64,000 bases of DNA. Origin: Nipponacmea schrenckii. Taxonomy: Eukaryota > Mollusca > Gastropoda > Lottiidae. Location of the stretch: NCBI GenBank assembly GCA_030562195.1, contig JAUJPP010000003.1:43530602-43594601 (forward strand), given 5' to 3'. The notes beneath the pieces were generated by a model. That model was not told the origin of the DNA. It was given only the letters and a program-made list of their open reading frames with translations, and ran no database searches. Position numbers and translations under genes: made by a program. Positions within the stretch are counted from its first letter, which is position 1. Every line of letters begins with the position of its first letter. Positions 13,001-24,308 of the stretch are shown piece by piece.

Positions 13001-16000
13001 CCGTCCTTCCACAGTTGGCTTGTGAAGGCTATAAAGACTACAGTTTTATTGGATTTGAATGCAATTTGCTGTGATCATTTATATTGATGAGATCTTGGAC
13101 AAGTTCGATATTGACGATTTTTCGAAGAACGGTTTATGATTTATTGCTCTTGAATTGGTCAAATACACATCAAATTGCCTAGTGAACGCGATAATAGAGA
13201 CTACAATTTTCATTTGATTTGAATGAAATTTGGTGTGGTTATTTGTATTGGTGAGATCTTGGACTATTCTAGGGATGAACGGTTTTTGAGTTATTGCTCT
13301 TGACTTAGTTAAAACGGGTCAATATTGCCCTTTGAACACAGACTACAGTTTTCGTCTGATTTGAATGAAATTTGGTGTGATCATGTATTTAAATGAGATC
13401 TTGGATTAGGCTCAAATAATGTTGAGTTTCAACAGAAGTAATAATATACTTTAAAGTGGGCGTATCTTGCTAGGCAACCACTTGTATCGTTGTCCCAACC
13501 ACTGCCTGGCGTCAACCGGTCGGAGCGGAAGGTGCATGTCGTTAGATCTTAACTTGACTTAATTTTTGAGAATTTGATAAGATATCTGCTGATATAATTG
13601 CTATATTTTATTTTAAATAAAACTGGTTTCGCAAGATCCTGATTATGTCTGTAACTTGGCCATGTTTTAACTACTTAAGAACTATCGTACCTGGTGATAG
13701 GTTCTGTTATATCGAATGATATGATATCTTTATTTTTCGCCTGAGTAATAACAACATCTGGAATAGTAACCCATCCACTAGTTTCATCTTTTATTACCAA
13801 ATGTAATTCTTCTTCTAACTTAGCATCGTCTATAAATGAAAATTGCCGGATTGTTTTAGCAGTAGTACTGATTACTAGTTTTTAAAGTTAAATCGGTGGA
13901 GAATCTTTGGTACATAAATCCCCGAACAAAACAATTAACAAAATATGTCGTTTAAAAAGAAAACCGCCCCAGATAGACCATATGAGCAACAATTCTCATC
14001 ACGCTTACTCATAAAACAAATAATCTAATTTGTCCTAGCCAATAATTAACATTAATGGTAAATGCTAGTATTCAAAATTTGGAACCCACAAGGGAATACA
14101 TAAGAGACATAAAATACACACCTACCTGTATGCTTAAAATATTCAGAGGCAGGTCGAGCTGTTTGAGGTCTGGCATCTAGTTTTGCCATCTTTTCTCTGT
14201 TGACAGCTGTGGATGGTCGTTTAATGCGAGCTGGATTAGGTGGACAAGGTAGGGTAATAGTTATTGGTTTAGATAGCCTTGTATTTGGTTTCCATTTCAT
14301 TGTGATTATGGATGTGGAAGCTAACAATGCACCACATACTTCGTTATCTCGATGTCTTAATTCAGAAACTGTGTTTGAATCTACAGGTTGAATCTAAAAT
14401 ACAAAAGTTAAGTTACAGTATAATATGCTGTTGAAGCGAGGTTCTCAAAATTACCTGCGTTAGTATAATGATACTACATTGATAACACATCTTTCTCAAA
14501 AGCGATTATGCATTGTTCTTGCCTATTTTCATCAATTATAGATGATACCGGTATGAATAATGCATTGGAATATTTGAAGTGTTTTTGGTAGAATAAATTG
14601 AGCTATCGCAGTGTCCTCTAGATAAAGCGTGCTTATATGATGAAGAAAAACTTTCACATACCTCAGTAGAAACCCCTAAATTATATCTAAAAGCACCAGG
14701 TTTAGTTGTTAAAGTAAAACGGCTATCAACTGCAGATGTTTGTTTTCCACCCTTTTTTGTGAAGGTAAAGTGCTCTTTTTTCAAAGTATAGACAACAACA
14801 AACTTGCCGAAATTAGTAGTACGGGCTTCAACAAATCGAAGATCCTGGAATAGAAAAAGTTCATAAAAGTGATAATATATCTGGAAGCTTGATACTTACA
14901 TATTATTCATTTCTAATATGCTACCGCGATTTCTGTAAATGATTTACATTTTCAAGAAAGTTACCTTAATATCCTCAAACATAACATCATTTGTCTGTAA
15001 TTCTACCCAGTTAGTAGTAGTTTCATCATACCATTTCATTACAGGTTCTCTTCCGGTCGTAGATCGTGGAGCACAATGTGGCATTACGATGGAAAACGGT
15101 TCTTCAAACTAGAATGAAGTACATGAAATTGATAACCTCTTAAGCCCTATAATCACTTATTTTAGTATGATTATTTTCAACTCCCCTACAGCTTTCTTAT
15201 GGCCTGTTTACAGATCGAGGTAGGTCTTCTATGTTTCATGCATTCACTTACTTCGATATTTGTATCCGTCAATTGTTTAACTTCAATTATATTAGATATC
15301 AGTTCTTCATTTTCATGTATTTGGTACCCTCCTGTGATTTGATCTATCCTGTTCACTTCTATATTGTCTCTGTCTAAAGATCCCTTCATAGATCTAATAA
15401 TACAACCAATTCCAGGATTAAAATCTTCACTTTCGATACTGTAGCTGTTAAATATAATTATTACAATATAAATTCTGCACATAGGAACTAATTAACTGTA
15501 TACATAGTGTCTCTTGGTATCAGTTGTTGATAAATACAATTCTTCCGTTAAAATTGGCAATAAAGCATGTAACCATGTAGCAATGGCACGGAAAGCAACT
15601 CGTAAATCTCGTTTCACATCCGCCTATTCGACTGACTCAAAACCGTTGTCCGTGGTCCCAGTTGACGTCATTGTCACTGTTGTGGAATATTTACGGCTTA
15701 GAATAAACACATAATTTAAGTCTCAAACCTGGTCAATAAGAGGATATTATATTCATCAGTTGAAATAAACAGAATTCTTGACTAAAGAATAGAATCTCTA
15801 TATACGAAGATATTATCATTAAACTAAGTTATTATTGAAAACGATACTAAAGGTGTTTCAAAATTACACACAGTCATTTTTGCCAACATAGGCCTACCAA
15901 TTATTTGTTTATCCAGGTGTACCTTTGATTGACTTAAAGAATTCATCAAAACATTTAATTACTTACATGTAACGTGGCCAATTATTAGGATTTTTACGTT

Positions 16001-19000
16001 CGGCTTCCCTTTTTCTCTTTTCTTCCTCTTCTCTGCTTCTTTCGACATCAAATGATGTTCCTTTCTTCTTAGCTTCAGCTTCAATTCGTTTTGTCTCTTC
16101 TTCTTTTTTCTGACGTTCCTCTTCAGCTTTTATTCTTGCCCTTTCATCCGCTCTCCTTTTTGCCTCGGCTTCTGCCTTCTGTCTCTCCTGGGCAGCACGT
16201 CTAGCATCTTCAGTAGCTTTAATGACATCGTCTGCCAGTGCGCGCGCTTGTTTAGCTGAAAGTTCAGCCTCAACGGCTTCCGTTTCGGATTCTGCGATAA
16301 TTTTGTCTGTTTCAGCTATAATAGCGACTGCTTTGGCACACGAGGCTCGAGCTTCTGCTGCTTTAGCTAAAAGTGCTTTATCAGTAGCAATACGTTCTTC
16401 TTCTAACCTTTCTCTCTCTGTTAAAAAAAATAATGTCCATATAACTTGAAGGAAAGTCTATTGTTTAATCCATGTTTTACAATGGTAAAATATATGAAAA
16501 CGTCCATGTTAAAAAATATCATGAATTTTAATATTAAAATATCATTCCGTGCATTAAATCATTTACAAATTTCAGGATAAAAGAAATATGTTTAACTATT
16601 ATCAGTATCTATAACTCATGACAAATGGAATATATTGATTTGGTAAGGTCATCGAGTAAAGATTATAATTCGTGATAAAACAATTGGTGCAAGTTAAAAG
16701 AGTTAATTAATTGTTCTTATTATATTATTTTACCTCTAGGAATTTAATCTAAATAACCTCTTTAATTATTTTGAAAGAGCCAAAAAGTGAAAATTTATAA
16801 AATAACGTTGGCCATTATAAATCGATCGACCACAAAACTACATTCTCGTAACATTCTGACATCAGTCATTGTGTCGATAGAATTCCTTACATATTTGATA
16901 ATCAGTATTCAAAATGCAGTCTATAATCCTAATCAAACAAACGTGCAAGAGCTTTAATGATTTCGAATTCAAGGAACAAATCTAATCTATTGCAAATTGA
17001 TAGGTTTGGCAAGCGACATCAATCAACTAACAAAAGTTAGCTAAAAGTTAGTAATATATACCACGAATCAATAAAATATTCTTTAATAATTAGAATATTA
17101 ATGATTATTGAACAGTTATAAAAAACATATCTATCAAGCTTAAATTAGTCGAGATATGACATGTTGACTTCAACAACAATACATTCATTCAATCACATAT
17201 TTATCTTTTATTTTAACCCTCACAACGACACAACAATATACTATTCTTATAATCGAAAATCTACTTGGTATATTTAATCGGTAGTGTGGGGTATATTTTG
17301 TAGGTTTTTTGTATTGACAATGATCTTAACAAACATCAAATATGTATAGACCAATATAGTTTTTATCGTTATCTAGATATCTTGAATATGGCTGTCATAT
17401 TATAATCACTATAAACGTCACTTTTAACATGGTGTTTAGGCTTCTTAGAAACAGTGATATTTAAAAGGATATCAAAGATTGAAAACCTTTAATCTGATTG
17501 TTACCAAGTAATTTATTATTAGACCAAATGAAGGATTTTTATAATCGAGAGATTTAAATTTGCACATATTTTTTAAGGGTCCAGTATGTAGTTTTTGTGG
17601 TTTTCTCGTTTATTTCTTTGTGAACGTTCTATTTTATACTATATGATTCCCTTTAAATTGCACATAATTGTACATTCGTGAATTGCTTTTAATGATCTTT
17701 AAAAAAGAGTTACTGGATCTGCTAATGAAAACATGCTTACCTTGATAATCTTTCTCTGTATGATCAATCCAGTTTACCAGGTCTTCATCTCTAAACTTGC
17801 GGTTGATCAAATTACACACATCGTCCGTTACATGGCGAATATCTTTTAAATCTTTATTAATAGCTTGAGACAAATTCTCACAACTTGCAAACAATTCACT
17901 TAAGGCTACAAAACTTTCTTGAAAATCTGATAAATTCAAGGCAAAGTCTTTTAATTGTTCTGTAGATAGTTTGTCTTTGTATTGGCCTAGTATATGGGAT
18001 GATTTCTGGAAAATATTCTGAAGATTGACTTGCAAAGAGATAACATTCTGATTTCCATATTTTACTTCTTGACAAAATGATTTTGACATTGACAGGGAAT
18101 TGGGATCCATGTTCACAACTTCTTCCCTGCTTGTCATTTTCGCACTGACAGGTCGTTTCCAATCTGCCTTCTGTTGGTTTTGGTAAAGAGCTAATTGCCG
18201 AGAATTATCAACAGTATAAATATCCTCCTTTGTTGTGCCACTATGTAAGTCCGTGTTTCTATTATATAAAGATGTGTTATCAAAGTCTTTTGGTTTGCTT
18301 TCAACTTCTGTTGGTTTGATATCAACTTCTGTTGGTTGGCTATCAACTTCTTTTGGTTGGCTATCAACTTCTGGTGATAGATCATCCACGAGGGTGTGTA
18401 TAAACGAAGTAGTAAATGAGTCGATGGAATCAGTATTGTCGGGATTGTGGGAAGTAATAGTTGATGCTGAAGCTGATGATCTACTACGATGACTTTCTAA
18501 TGTACTACCACCATCTGATGAATAATGTTCCCAATCACTATCATACTCATCAACATGATCAACTGTGTATATATCTAACGATTCAGATCGTAATGTTGAC
18601 GCATCAAACACATCTTGGGGATCGTCTTCACTGTCAAAATCCTGTTTGGGTGTATCGTTTAAATTAAACGGATCAGTACAAGAAATCAAACTTTCGTTTT
18701 CCTCAAATGCAAAAGACTTTTCAGAGAAATTCAACTCTAATTCGTCACTTTCGGACTCATCAAGTACTCCAACTGCATCTTGAAAATAAACACTTTTCTT
18801 TGATTTCCTCGTCGATGACCTGTTATCTGAACTGCACTCTTTTGTTTTTGGCTGATTACTTGTTTTATCTACTCTTGCATCAACGTTTACGTTATTTTCA
18901 AAAGAATCGCTATGCTCATCAAAATTGCTGTCTGAAATATTCTTTTGACTTTCTTCGTCAATTTCTGTATCAGAACATTTACTTCGATTCAGATCAACGT

Positions 19001-19460
19001 CCTCTTGATTCGAATCATCACAGACTTCTCCAGCGCTATCCTCTGATATTTGAGATAAACTATTCTCACCTAACCAAGGTAAATCCCCATCTATTTCTGT
19101 TTGAAGCGTATCACTGTCAGTATGATGTGTGTGCGTACACTCTAGACTAACTAAATTAGATGAATTACGAATATCATACTGGTCTAATCTAAGATCACCC
19201 TCATTCAAGAAACTTTCGTAAGTGTGGCTTAGATTTGAGCTAATCTCGTCTGATCTCGTGTTATAATCAAATGCATTTTCGTTGGTAACCAAAGAGGGGG
19301 TATGTTGAGTAGATATATCAGGGGACACGTGATCAAACGCTAAATGGTTTATATCATGGTCTATTGACTGTCTATTGTTAAGACATATATCTGATTGTTC
19401 AGTATCAGTATACAGATAATCCAACTGGCTATGGTTAATATGTAAATCACTACCCGACAT
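10050..19460 (-). CDS. DTHD1-like protein: acidic N-terminus, coiled coil, ZU5-like region, tandem death domains
   Basis: Thirteen coding exons join in phase to 1443 residues: 17741-19460, 15967-16417, 15252-15444, 14965-15108, 14662-14844, 14126-14393, 13691-13874, 12265-12820, 11750-11807, 11308-11504, 10909-11017, 10359-10604, 10050-10072. Residues 1-573 are acidic, Ser/Asp-rich and disordered, with four octapeptide-like repeats (QPTEVD type). Residues 575-720 form an E/K/A/R coiled coil. Residues ~725-1235 resemble the body of death domain-containing protein 1, including a ZU5-like segment (KKEHFTFTKKGG, then a PGAF element). Death domain 1 spans ~1256-1345 (WRKLAQFLN, then LVSWAKR) and death domain 2 ~1356-1436 (NWKVLAKGLGLT, then SLQKWRD). 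The role is unproven; this architecture recalls ZU5-death proteins (UNC5, PIDD, ankyrin). The final 23-nt exon encodes only the last six residues and the stop. DTHD1 homology is from memory of its domain order. Confidence 0.8.
12933..13490 (+). mobile_element. Hairpin-ended dispersed element, copy 1 (intron of DTHD1-like gene)
   Basis: The left end contains ATACGCCCA, followed by a GTCC(GTCC)n microsatellite at about 12980-13010. Two to three internal units follow, each with TTTGAATG(A/C)AATTTGGTGTG, GAGATCTTGGA and a TTATTGCTCTTGA phrase. The right end is GTGGGCGTATCTTGCTAGGCAA (13456 onwards), a mutated form of the family terminus. It lies between exons 7 and 8 of the host gene, in antisense orientation to it. 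Confidence 0.7.
18275..18375 (-). repeat. 24-bp coding repeat in the DTHD1-like first exon
   Basis: About four tandem 24-nt units encode (S/I)(Q/K)P(K/T)EV(D/E) octads in the disordered N-terminal region. Being in multiples of three, copy changes would keep the frame. Confidence 0.75.
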
Positions 19461-20423
19461 TATCGTGTTTCTCTTCTGATCTCCAGATTAAATATCTTAA
19501 CACAGATCTGTATAGAAATTGTATTTATAGAAATCTGAAAGAAAGAATTAAGCTGTAAATAGTTACAAGCAATGGATTTCTTTTTAAGGGAATGTCGAGG
19601 TCAATACTTGTGTTGTACAGTTGGAACAATTAATTGGAGCCAGCAAACAAAATTTAGTAAGTCTTAAAAACACCGAAATGTTCAGTGCCAATACGAATTC
19701 ACGAAAACAAAAATCCCCAAGAATCTAGTTTTTGTATTTATAAATCAAGAATGAGATTATTTGAACAAACACTCCGTTTACGGGCATGCATGTTATTTAG
19801 TGATTAATATCCGTAAATGTTATTCAATCCGTAACTTTTGTTTTTAAAGTTATACAAGACTATGCTATAAATATATGCTAATCCGTATACTGTGTACTTC
19901 CTGTATAAACAAGCATAACGTTTACATCATAGATATCCTATAAATATAGGATGTCTATGGTTTACATAATAACAAAATCACAAATAGCCAAAATGTTTAC
20001 GCTGTGAATTAATTCATTTATTTTTGAAGAGTAGTAACCAGGATTGAATCTTATGGATTCTTGTTTTGAAATGTATATTATGTTGGATCTGAGAACATTT
20101 GTGTTGCCTGTTGGGTCTTCTTGCCTTGGTGCAGAAGAGTAGCGCCTAACCTCCATTCATTTCATTTTCAGTGCTTTTGGGGGAACTGTTGATACTTTCG
20201 CATTTAAATATTGTAACCACTGATGTATATAGAAGTCACAATACTTTTCTACGATTGGCGACAAAATAAATGACTAATATTTAACTATGTGGAAAGTCCA
20301 TGTTATGAGATGATTGTGTAACCTTGTTTTTGTGAAAGTCGAAGTGATTTTCTACGCTTAATCTCAAAACAGTTTGACCCGGTTGTTTGATAAGATATCT
20401 GATTATTAAATAATGATATCATC
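19461..20423. promoter_or_regulatory. Head-to-head intergenic interval (DTHD1-like / CYP4)
   Basis: The start codons of the two genes face away from each other across 963 bp, so this interval must hold both 5' regions. A 12-bp palindromic ATATCCTATAAATATAGGAT lies near 19932-19951. No core promoter element is certain; the regulatory label rests on the layout only. Confidence 0.35.
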
Positions 20424-21923
20424 ATGGAGACTGTATCACTTACAATATTCACTGTGTTAGCTACAATTTTCGTATTTCTGTTTGTTAAAGTCATTCTTAG
20501 ACTTCAAATTTATTTCCAGTGGCTGGCATTATTGAAGAAATTTCCCCATGATAAGCCGCATTGGTTTTGGGGTCATTGGTTAATGTTTCCCGATGAACCT
20601 GATGAACGAGGTTTAAAATGGAGGCGAGAATTAACTGTTAAATATCCAAAGTGCTACTTTATGCAGTTCGGACCAATTTTGCCCTCGGTCTGTTTAAATG
20701 CTCCAGAAACTGTCAAAATACTTTTAAAAACTGCTGAACCTAAAGGTAAATTGTACGAGTTTTTACGACCGTGGCTTGGCGATGGACTATTGTTAAGTCA
20801 TGGTCAGAAATGGGCCCGCAACAGAAGACTTCTGACACCGGCTTTTCATTTTGATAAACTGAAATCATACTTAGATATTAAAAACAATGCGGCCAACGTG
20901 TTTTGTGAGAATTTGTATGGTTTTGCGGCCACCGGAGAATACATTGATATTTGTCAACCCGTGACGATGTTCACCTTAGATGTTATTTTGAAGTGTGTGT
21001 TTTCTTATGAAACTAATTGTCAATCTACCGGAGAGAACCACCCCTATGTTAAAGCCGTGTCCCAATTAAGTACAATTTTAATAAGAAGATTTATGAAACC
21101 CTGGTTACACTTCGATTGGATATTTGCTCTGACTAAAGATGGTCGAGATTTCAAGAAATACTGCGACTATGTTCATCGAATAGCAAGTGATATAATTACC
21201 CAAAGACGACAAAATTTAGAACAGCAAGTGTCTCACCAGAAGAAGTATTATGATTTCCTTGATATTCTTTTAAGAGCAAGAGATGAAAATAATGTTGGTT
21301 TAACTGATCGTGAAATACGAGATGAAGTGGATACATTTTTATTCGAGGGTCATGACACGACGGCGAGTGGTATTTATTGGACATTATTTTCGATAGCTCA
21401 GAATCCAGAAATTCAGAAAAAATTACAGAAAGAAGTGGATAGTCTATTAGCAGGGAAGGGGACGGATGACCTCAGTTCAGGAGATTTAACCCAACTTCCA
21501 TACCTATCAATGTGTATCAAGGAATCTTTACGGCTCCATAATGTTGTTAGCTTTATAATTCGACATACACAAGAAGACTATATAATAGATGGGAAGGCGC
21601 TACCCAAAGATACCACTGCGTCTATTTTGATTTACAACGTTCATCATAATCCAGATTATTGGTCCGATTCATTGGCTTTCAATCCGGATAGATTTTTACC
21701 AGAAAAAGTGGAAAAGATGAACCCCTTTGCACATGTCCCATTTTCAGCAGGACCACGTAACTGTATCGGTCAGAACTTTGCATTGCACGAAATGAAAGTC
21801 GCTCTTGTAAAGGTGTTGAATAGGTTTAGTATTGAACTCGATCATGATCATTCGGTAGAGAAAATTGAAAGTGTGATTATGAGAGCTAAATATGGTATTA
21901 AAATAAAGGTTATTAACCGGTAA
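20424..21923 (+). CDS. Cytochrome P450, family 4 (single exon)
   Basis: A complete 499-residue P450, normal length for the family. An N-terminal membrane anchor (hydrophobic ~5-30) is followed by the C-helix WxxxR (W130, R134), and the CYP4 I-helix signature EVDTFLFEGHDTT (301-313). Then come the K-helix ExxR (E367-R370), NPDRF (420-424) and the heme loop PFSAGPRNCIG with ligand Cys447. Glu308 in the I helix is the residue that in CYP4 enzymes can form an ester bond to heme. Enzymes of this family hydroxylate the omega end of fatty acids and related lipids in the endoplasmic reticulum; the substrate here is unknown. No intron interrupts the frame, whereas neighbours are heavily split. No frameshift or missing catalytic residue, so it is probably active. 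Subfamily (4F/4V-like or a mollusc clade) cannot be fixed by eye. Confidence 0.95.
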   Translation: METVSLTIFTVLATIFVFLFVKVILRLQIYFQWLALLKKFPHDKPHWFWGHWLMFPDEPDERGLKWRRELTVKYPKCYFMQFGPILPSVCLNAPETVKILLKTAEPKGKLYEFLRPWLGDGLLLSHGQKWARNRRLLTPAFHFDKLKSYLDIKNNAANVFCENLYGFAATGEYIDICQPVTMFTLDVILKCVFSYETNCQSTGENHPYVKAVSQLSTILIRRFMKPWLHFDWIFALTKDGRDFKKYCDYVHRIASDIITQRRQNLEQQVSHQKKYYDFLDILLRARDENNVGLTDREIRDEVDTFLFEGHDTTASGIYWTLFSIAQNPEIQKKLQKEVDSLLAGKGTDDLSSGDLTQLPYLSMCIKESLRLHNVVSFIIRHTQEDYIIDGKALPKDTTASILIYNVHHNPDYWSDSLAFNPDRFLPEKVEKMNPFAHVPFSAGPRNCIGQNFALHEMKVALVKVLNRFSIELDHDHSVEKIESVIMRAKYGIKIKVINR

Positions 21924-22461
21924 ACTTGCTAGTAATTTGTTCAAAGTGTGTATTGTCGATTAGAGTTTCCACCCACCTCTCATCTCGCATATTGAAAATT
22001 CTGTAACATGTCAAATGAGAACATGTATCGATAAATGATCGTAACATAAAGATCAAATTTGCAACGTTGTCCAAATTAAACCAAAATGAGTTAAAAAATA
22101 GTAAATATTCTTACCCAATTTCTTCAAATTGTGTAAGTTATGATATACCCAAGTTGCTGATATCACAGAGAATATTATAAGGTACTGATTGAGTATTATT
22201 TAAGACTGTCAATCTGTTTAGAATATCAATAATAAGAAAGTTAGTCTGGTGGTATAAAGAATATTGATTTATCATTAAGGTATCAATAACCAACACAATA
22301 ATTAAATCTCAACTAAACATTCATAATGAAAGTTACCAACAACAAACTATAAAGCTCAGAGACGCAAATCTAAAACAAAATGGGGTTTTTACACAATATT
22401 TCCAAGCTGAGTTTCAAAGAACTAGAGTCGAGTGAAGTAAAGAAAAGTGTCTTCGGATATA
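21924..22461. other. Intergenic, 3' flank of CYP4, nothing seen
   Basis: AT-rich sequence with no coding, splice or repeat structure that I can support. It presumably begins with the CYP4 3' UTR. Confidence 0.4.
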
Positions 22462-22985
22462 AAGATAGCTTGCCAGGCAAAGTTGTATAAACCAACTGGC
22501 AGCATTGAATTGGACCAAAGACTTGACAGTACAATAACAATCACCAGAAAGAAACAATTCAACAACCAATCATATTAAATATTTTAGGTATTTTTGTACT
22601 TACAATAGGGTTCATTCTTGGGTGATAATAAACATTTTCAATAAGTGCCGTTAGAATCGGCAAAATAGTGTGCCTTGTAGAGTGTTTTCAAGTCAAAAGA
22701 ACAAGCGCAATAAATCGGATTAAATATACTTCGATATTTTAGATTTTCAATAGGGTTCATCCTTGGGAGATAATAAACAAATTCAACAAGTTTCATCACA
22801 ATCCATGAAGAATTGCACCTTGTAGAGTTTTTACGAGCAAAAAATCGAATACGTTTTAAAGGACAAGGGCAATAATTCTAATTTAATATCATTTGATATT
22901 CTTAATATTCAATAGGGCCCATCCTTTGGTGATACCGAACAATTTCAGCAAGTTTCTTCAATTGTGCCTTCTAGAGTGAACGCGT
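22462..22985 (-). mobile_element. Hairpin-ended dispersed element, copy 2 (5'-truncated)
   Basis: Begins on + with AAGATAGCTTGCCAGGCAAA, the reverse complement of the family right terminus (CTTGCCTGGCAAG hairpin). About three internal units of ~160 bp follow, each with CAATAGGGTTCATCCTTGG, GATAATAAACA and a CAAGTTTC(T/A)TCA phrase. The ATACGCCCAC end is not present, so the copy is truncated. Confidence 0.65.
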
Positions 22986-23434
22986 TGTCACGGCGATCGT
23001 GGCGCTCTATGTGGCGATTTGTGAGCGCAGTAGATCGCCACCTAGCGGAATGAGGCTTTAAGAATTTATGAGTATAGTTGTTTCAAACTGGTGGGCATAT
23101 ATTTAGATTATATCCAGATTATTATTAACTGATTGGGTTCCAAGGCATGGGATCTCGAAAGAGATGGATGTGGTGGAAATTCTTACCACCTGTATAAAAG
23201 GCTTAGGGTCGAGCGGGTGTTTCCTGAGCCATCAATAAAATAGGTTACCGGTAAGAAATCAATCGAGTAGAAAAAGTAAATAAAACAAGTTTCAACATTC
23301 AGTTGTAGTTTTACTATTCAGATATGGCTTTGGATACGTCTGGATAGCTCAATCAGTGGGCAAAAAGGAATTGAATCTAGACAACTGTTGCATACAAGAA
23401 TGGCGATATAATGTAGATAATGACACTCTCTTAA

Positions 23435-23870
23435 ATGAATATTGAAAAATATTTATTATGTTATGATAAATTTTATCAAGCACTATGTAAATTTAGATGC
23501 TCGGCCCATAGTTTACAGAACGTTATAGGTGGGTGGCTAGGCTTACCCGTGAGAGAAAGACTATGTGGTCTCTGTAATTTGGACAAAAATCCATGTTATC
23601 CTCGAATGTACATTTTACAGCGAAATTCGTAATACCTACATTATTCAATATATATCTCACAATTTACTGGCAAGTTTTTGTAAAAAAATTTCAAATGACA
23701 GTCTTAAAGTCAGAAGTGCCCCAGCAAAGTTTATCTTTCACGCACTGAAGATGAGACAGTCTTTCCCAGCTAATATTAATGGTTATATCCTTTATTTATG
23801 TATGTATTTATATTTCATTTTTGATTTTATCAGTAGATTCTTGTATATTCTTAATTGTACATAATACAGA
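23435..23870 (+). pseudogene. LINE ORF2 3' remnant, frameshifted
   Basis: Encodes the typical C-terminal tail of LINE ORF2: LCKFRCSAHSLQ, then GLPVRERLCGLCNL, and, in the next frame, HVILECTFYSEIR. The frame shifts between the LCNL and HVILEC segments (about 23575-23600). This is a different LINE lineage from the copy at 1-3115. The remainder to 24300 is AT-rich with nothing I recognise. Confidence 0.75.
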
Positions 23871-24308
23871 CCTATGTAATTAATAACTTATACATGTATT
23901 TGTATTGCAAAATTATGCATAGCACATTTACATTTATTCCTTACTCTCATCTCTATTCAATAATTACCATGTTATTATTACCATCAAAATTAGCATATAC
24001 CATTATTGGACCACGTAATAAATTATTATTATTATTAGAACAAGATCGGATAAAATTATGTCCTCTACAAACCGAAGTGAGTGATTTTTAAAACTTAAGA
24101 TATGAACTTAACCGAAATCTCTTTAATATTAATATTTAAACGACCACTAGTTTTCTTGCTTGTCACAAATATGAAAATTCTTACTAATTTGGAGGATTTC
24201 CAGAGAATATAATTTTAATATAAATTTATCTTGCATAATTACAGAAATTTTTCATTAACAATTTTACCAGGAGATAAATAATATTATTTATTACTATTTT
24301 GTCAGCTA

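Noticed and set aside
18235..19150. Several frames opposite the DTHD1-like first exon
   Set aside because: Antisense shadows of a Ser/Asp-rich coding exon.
23330..23400. tRNA-like box (TGGATAGCTCAATCAGTGG)
   Set aside because: Resembles a tRNA A-box region, as in tRNA-derived SINEs, but no B box, anticodon stem or cloverleaf could be drawn.
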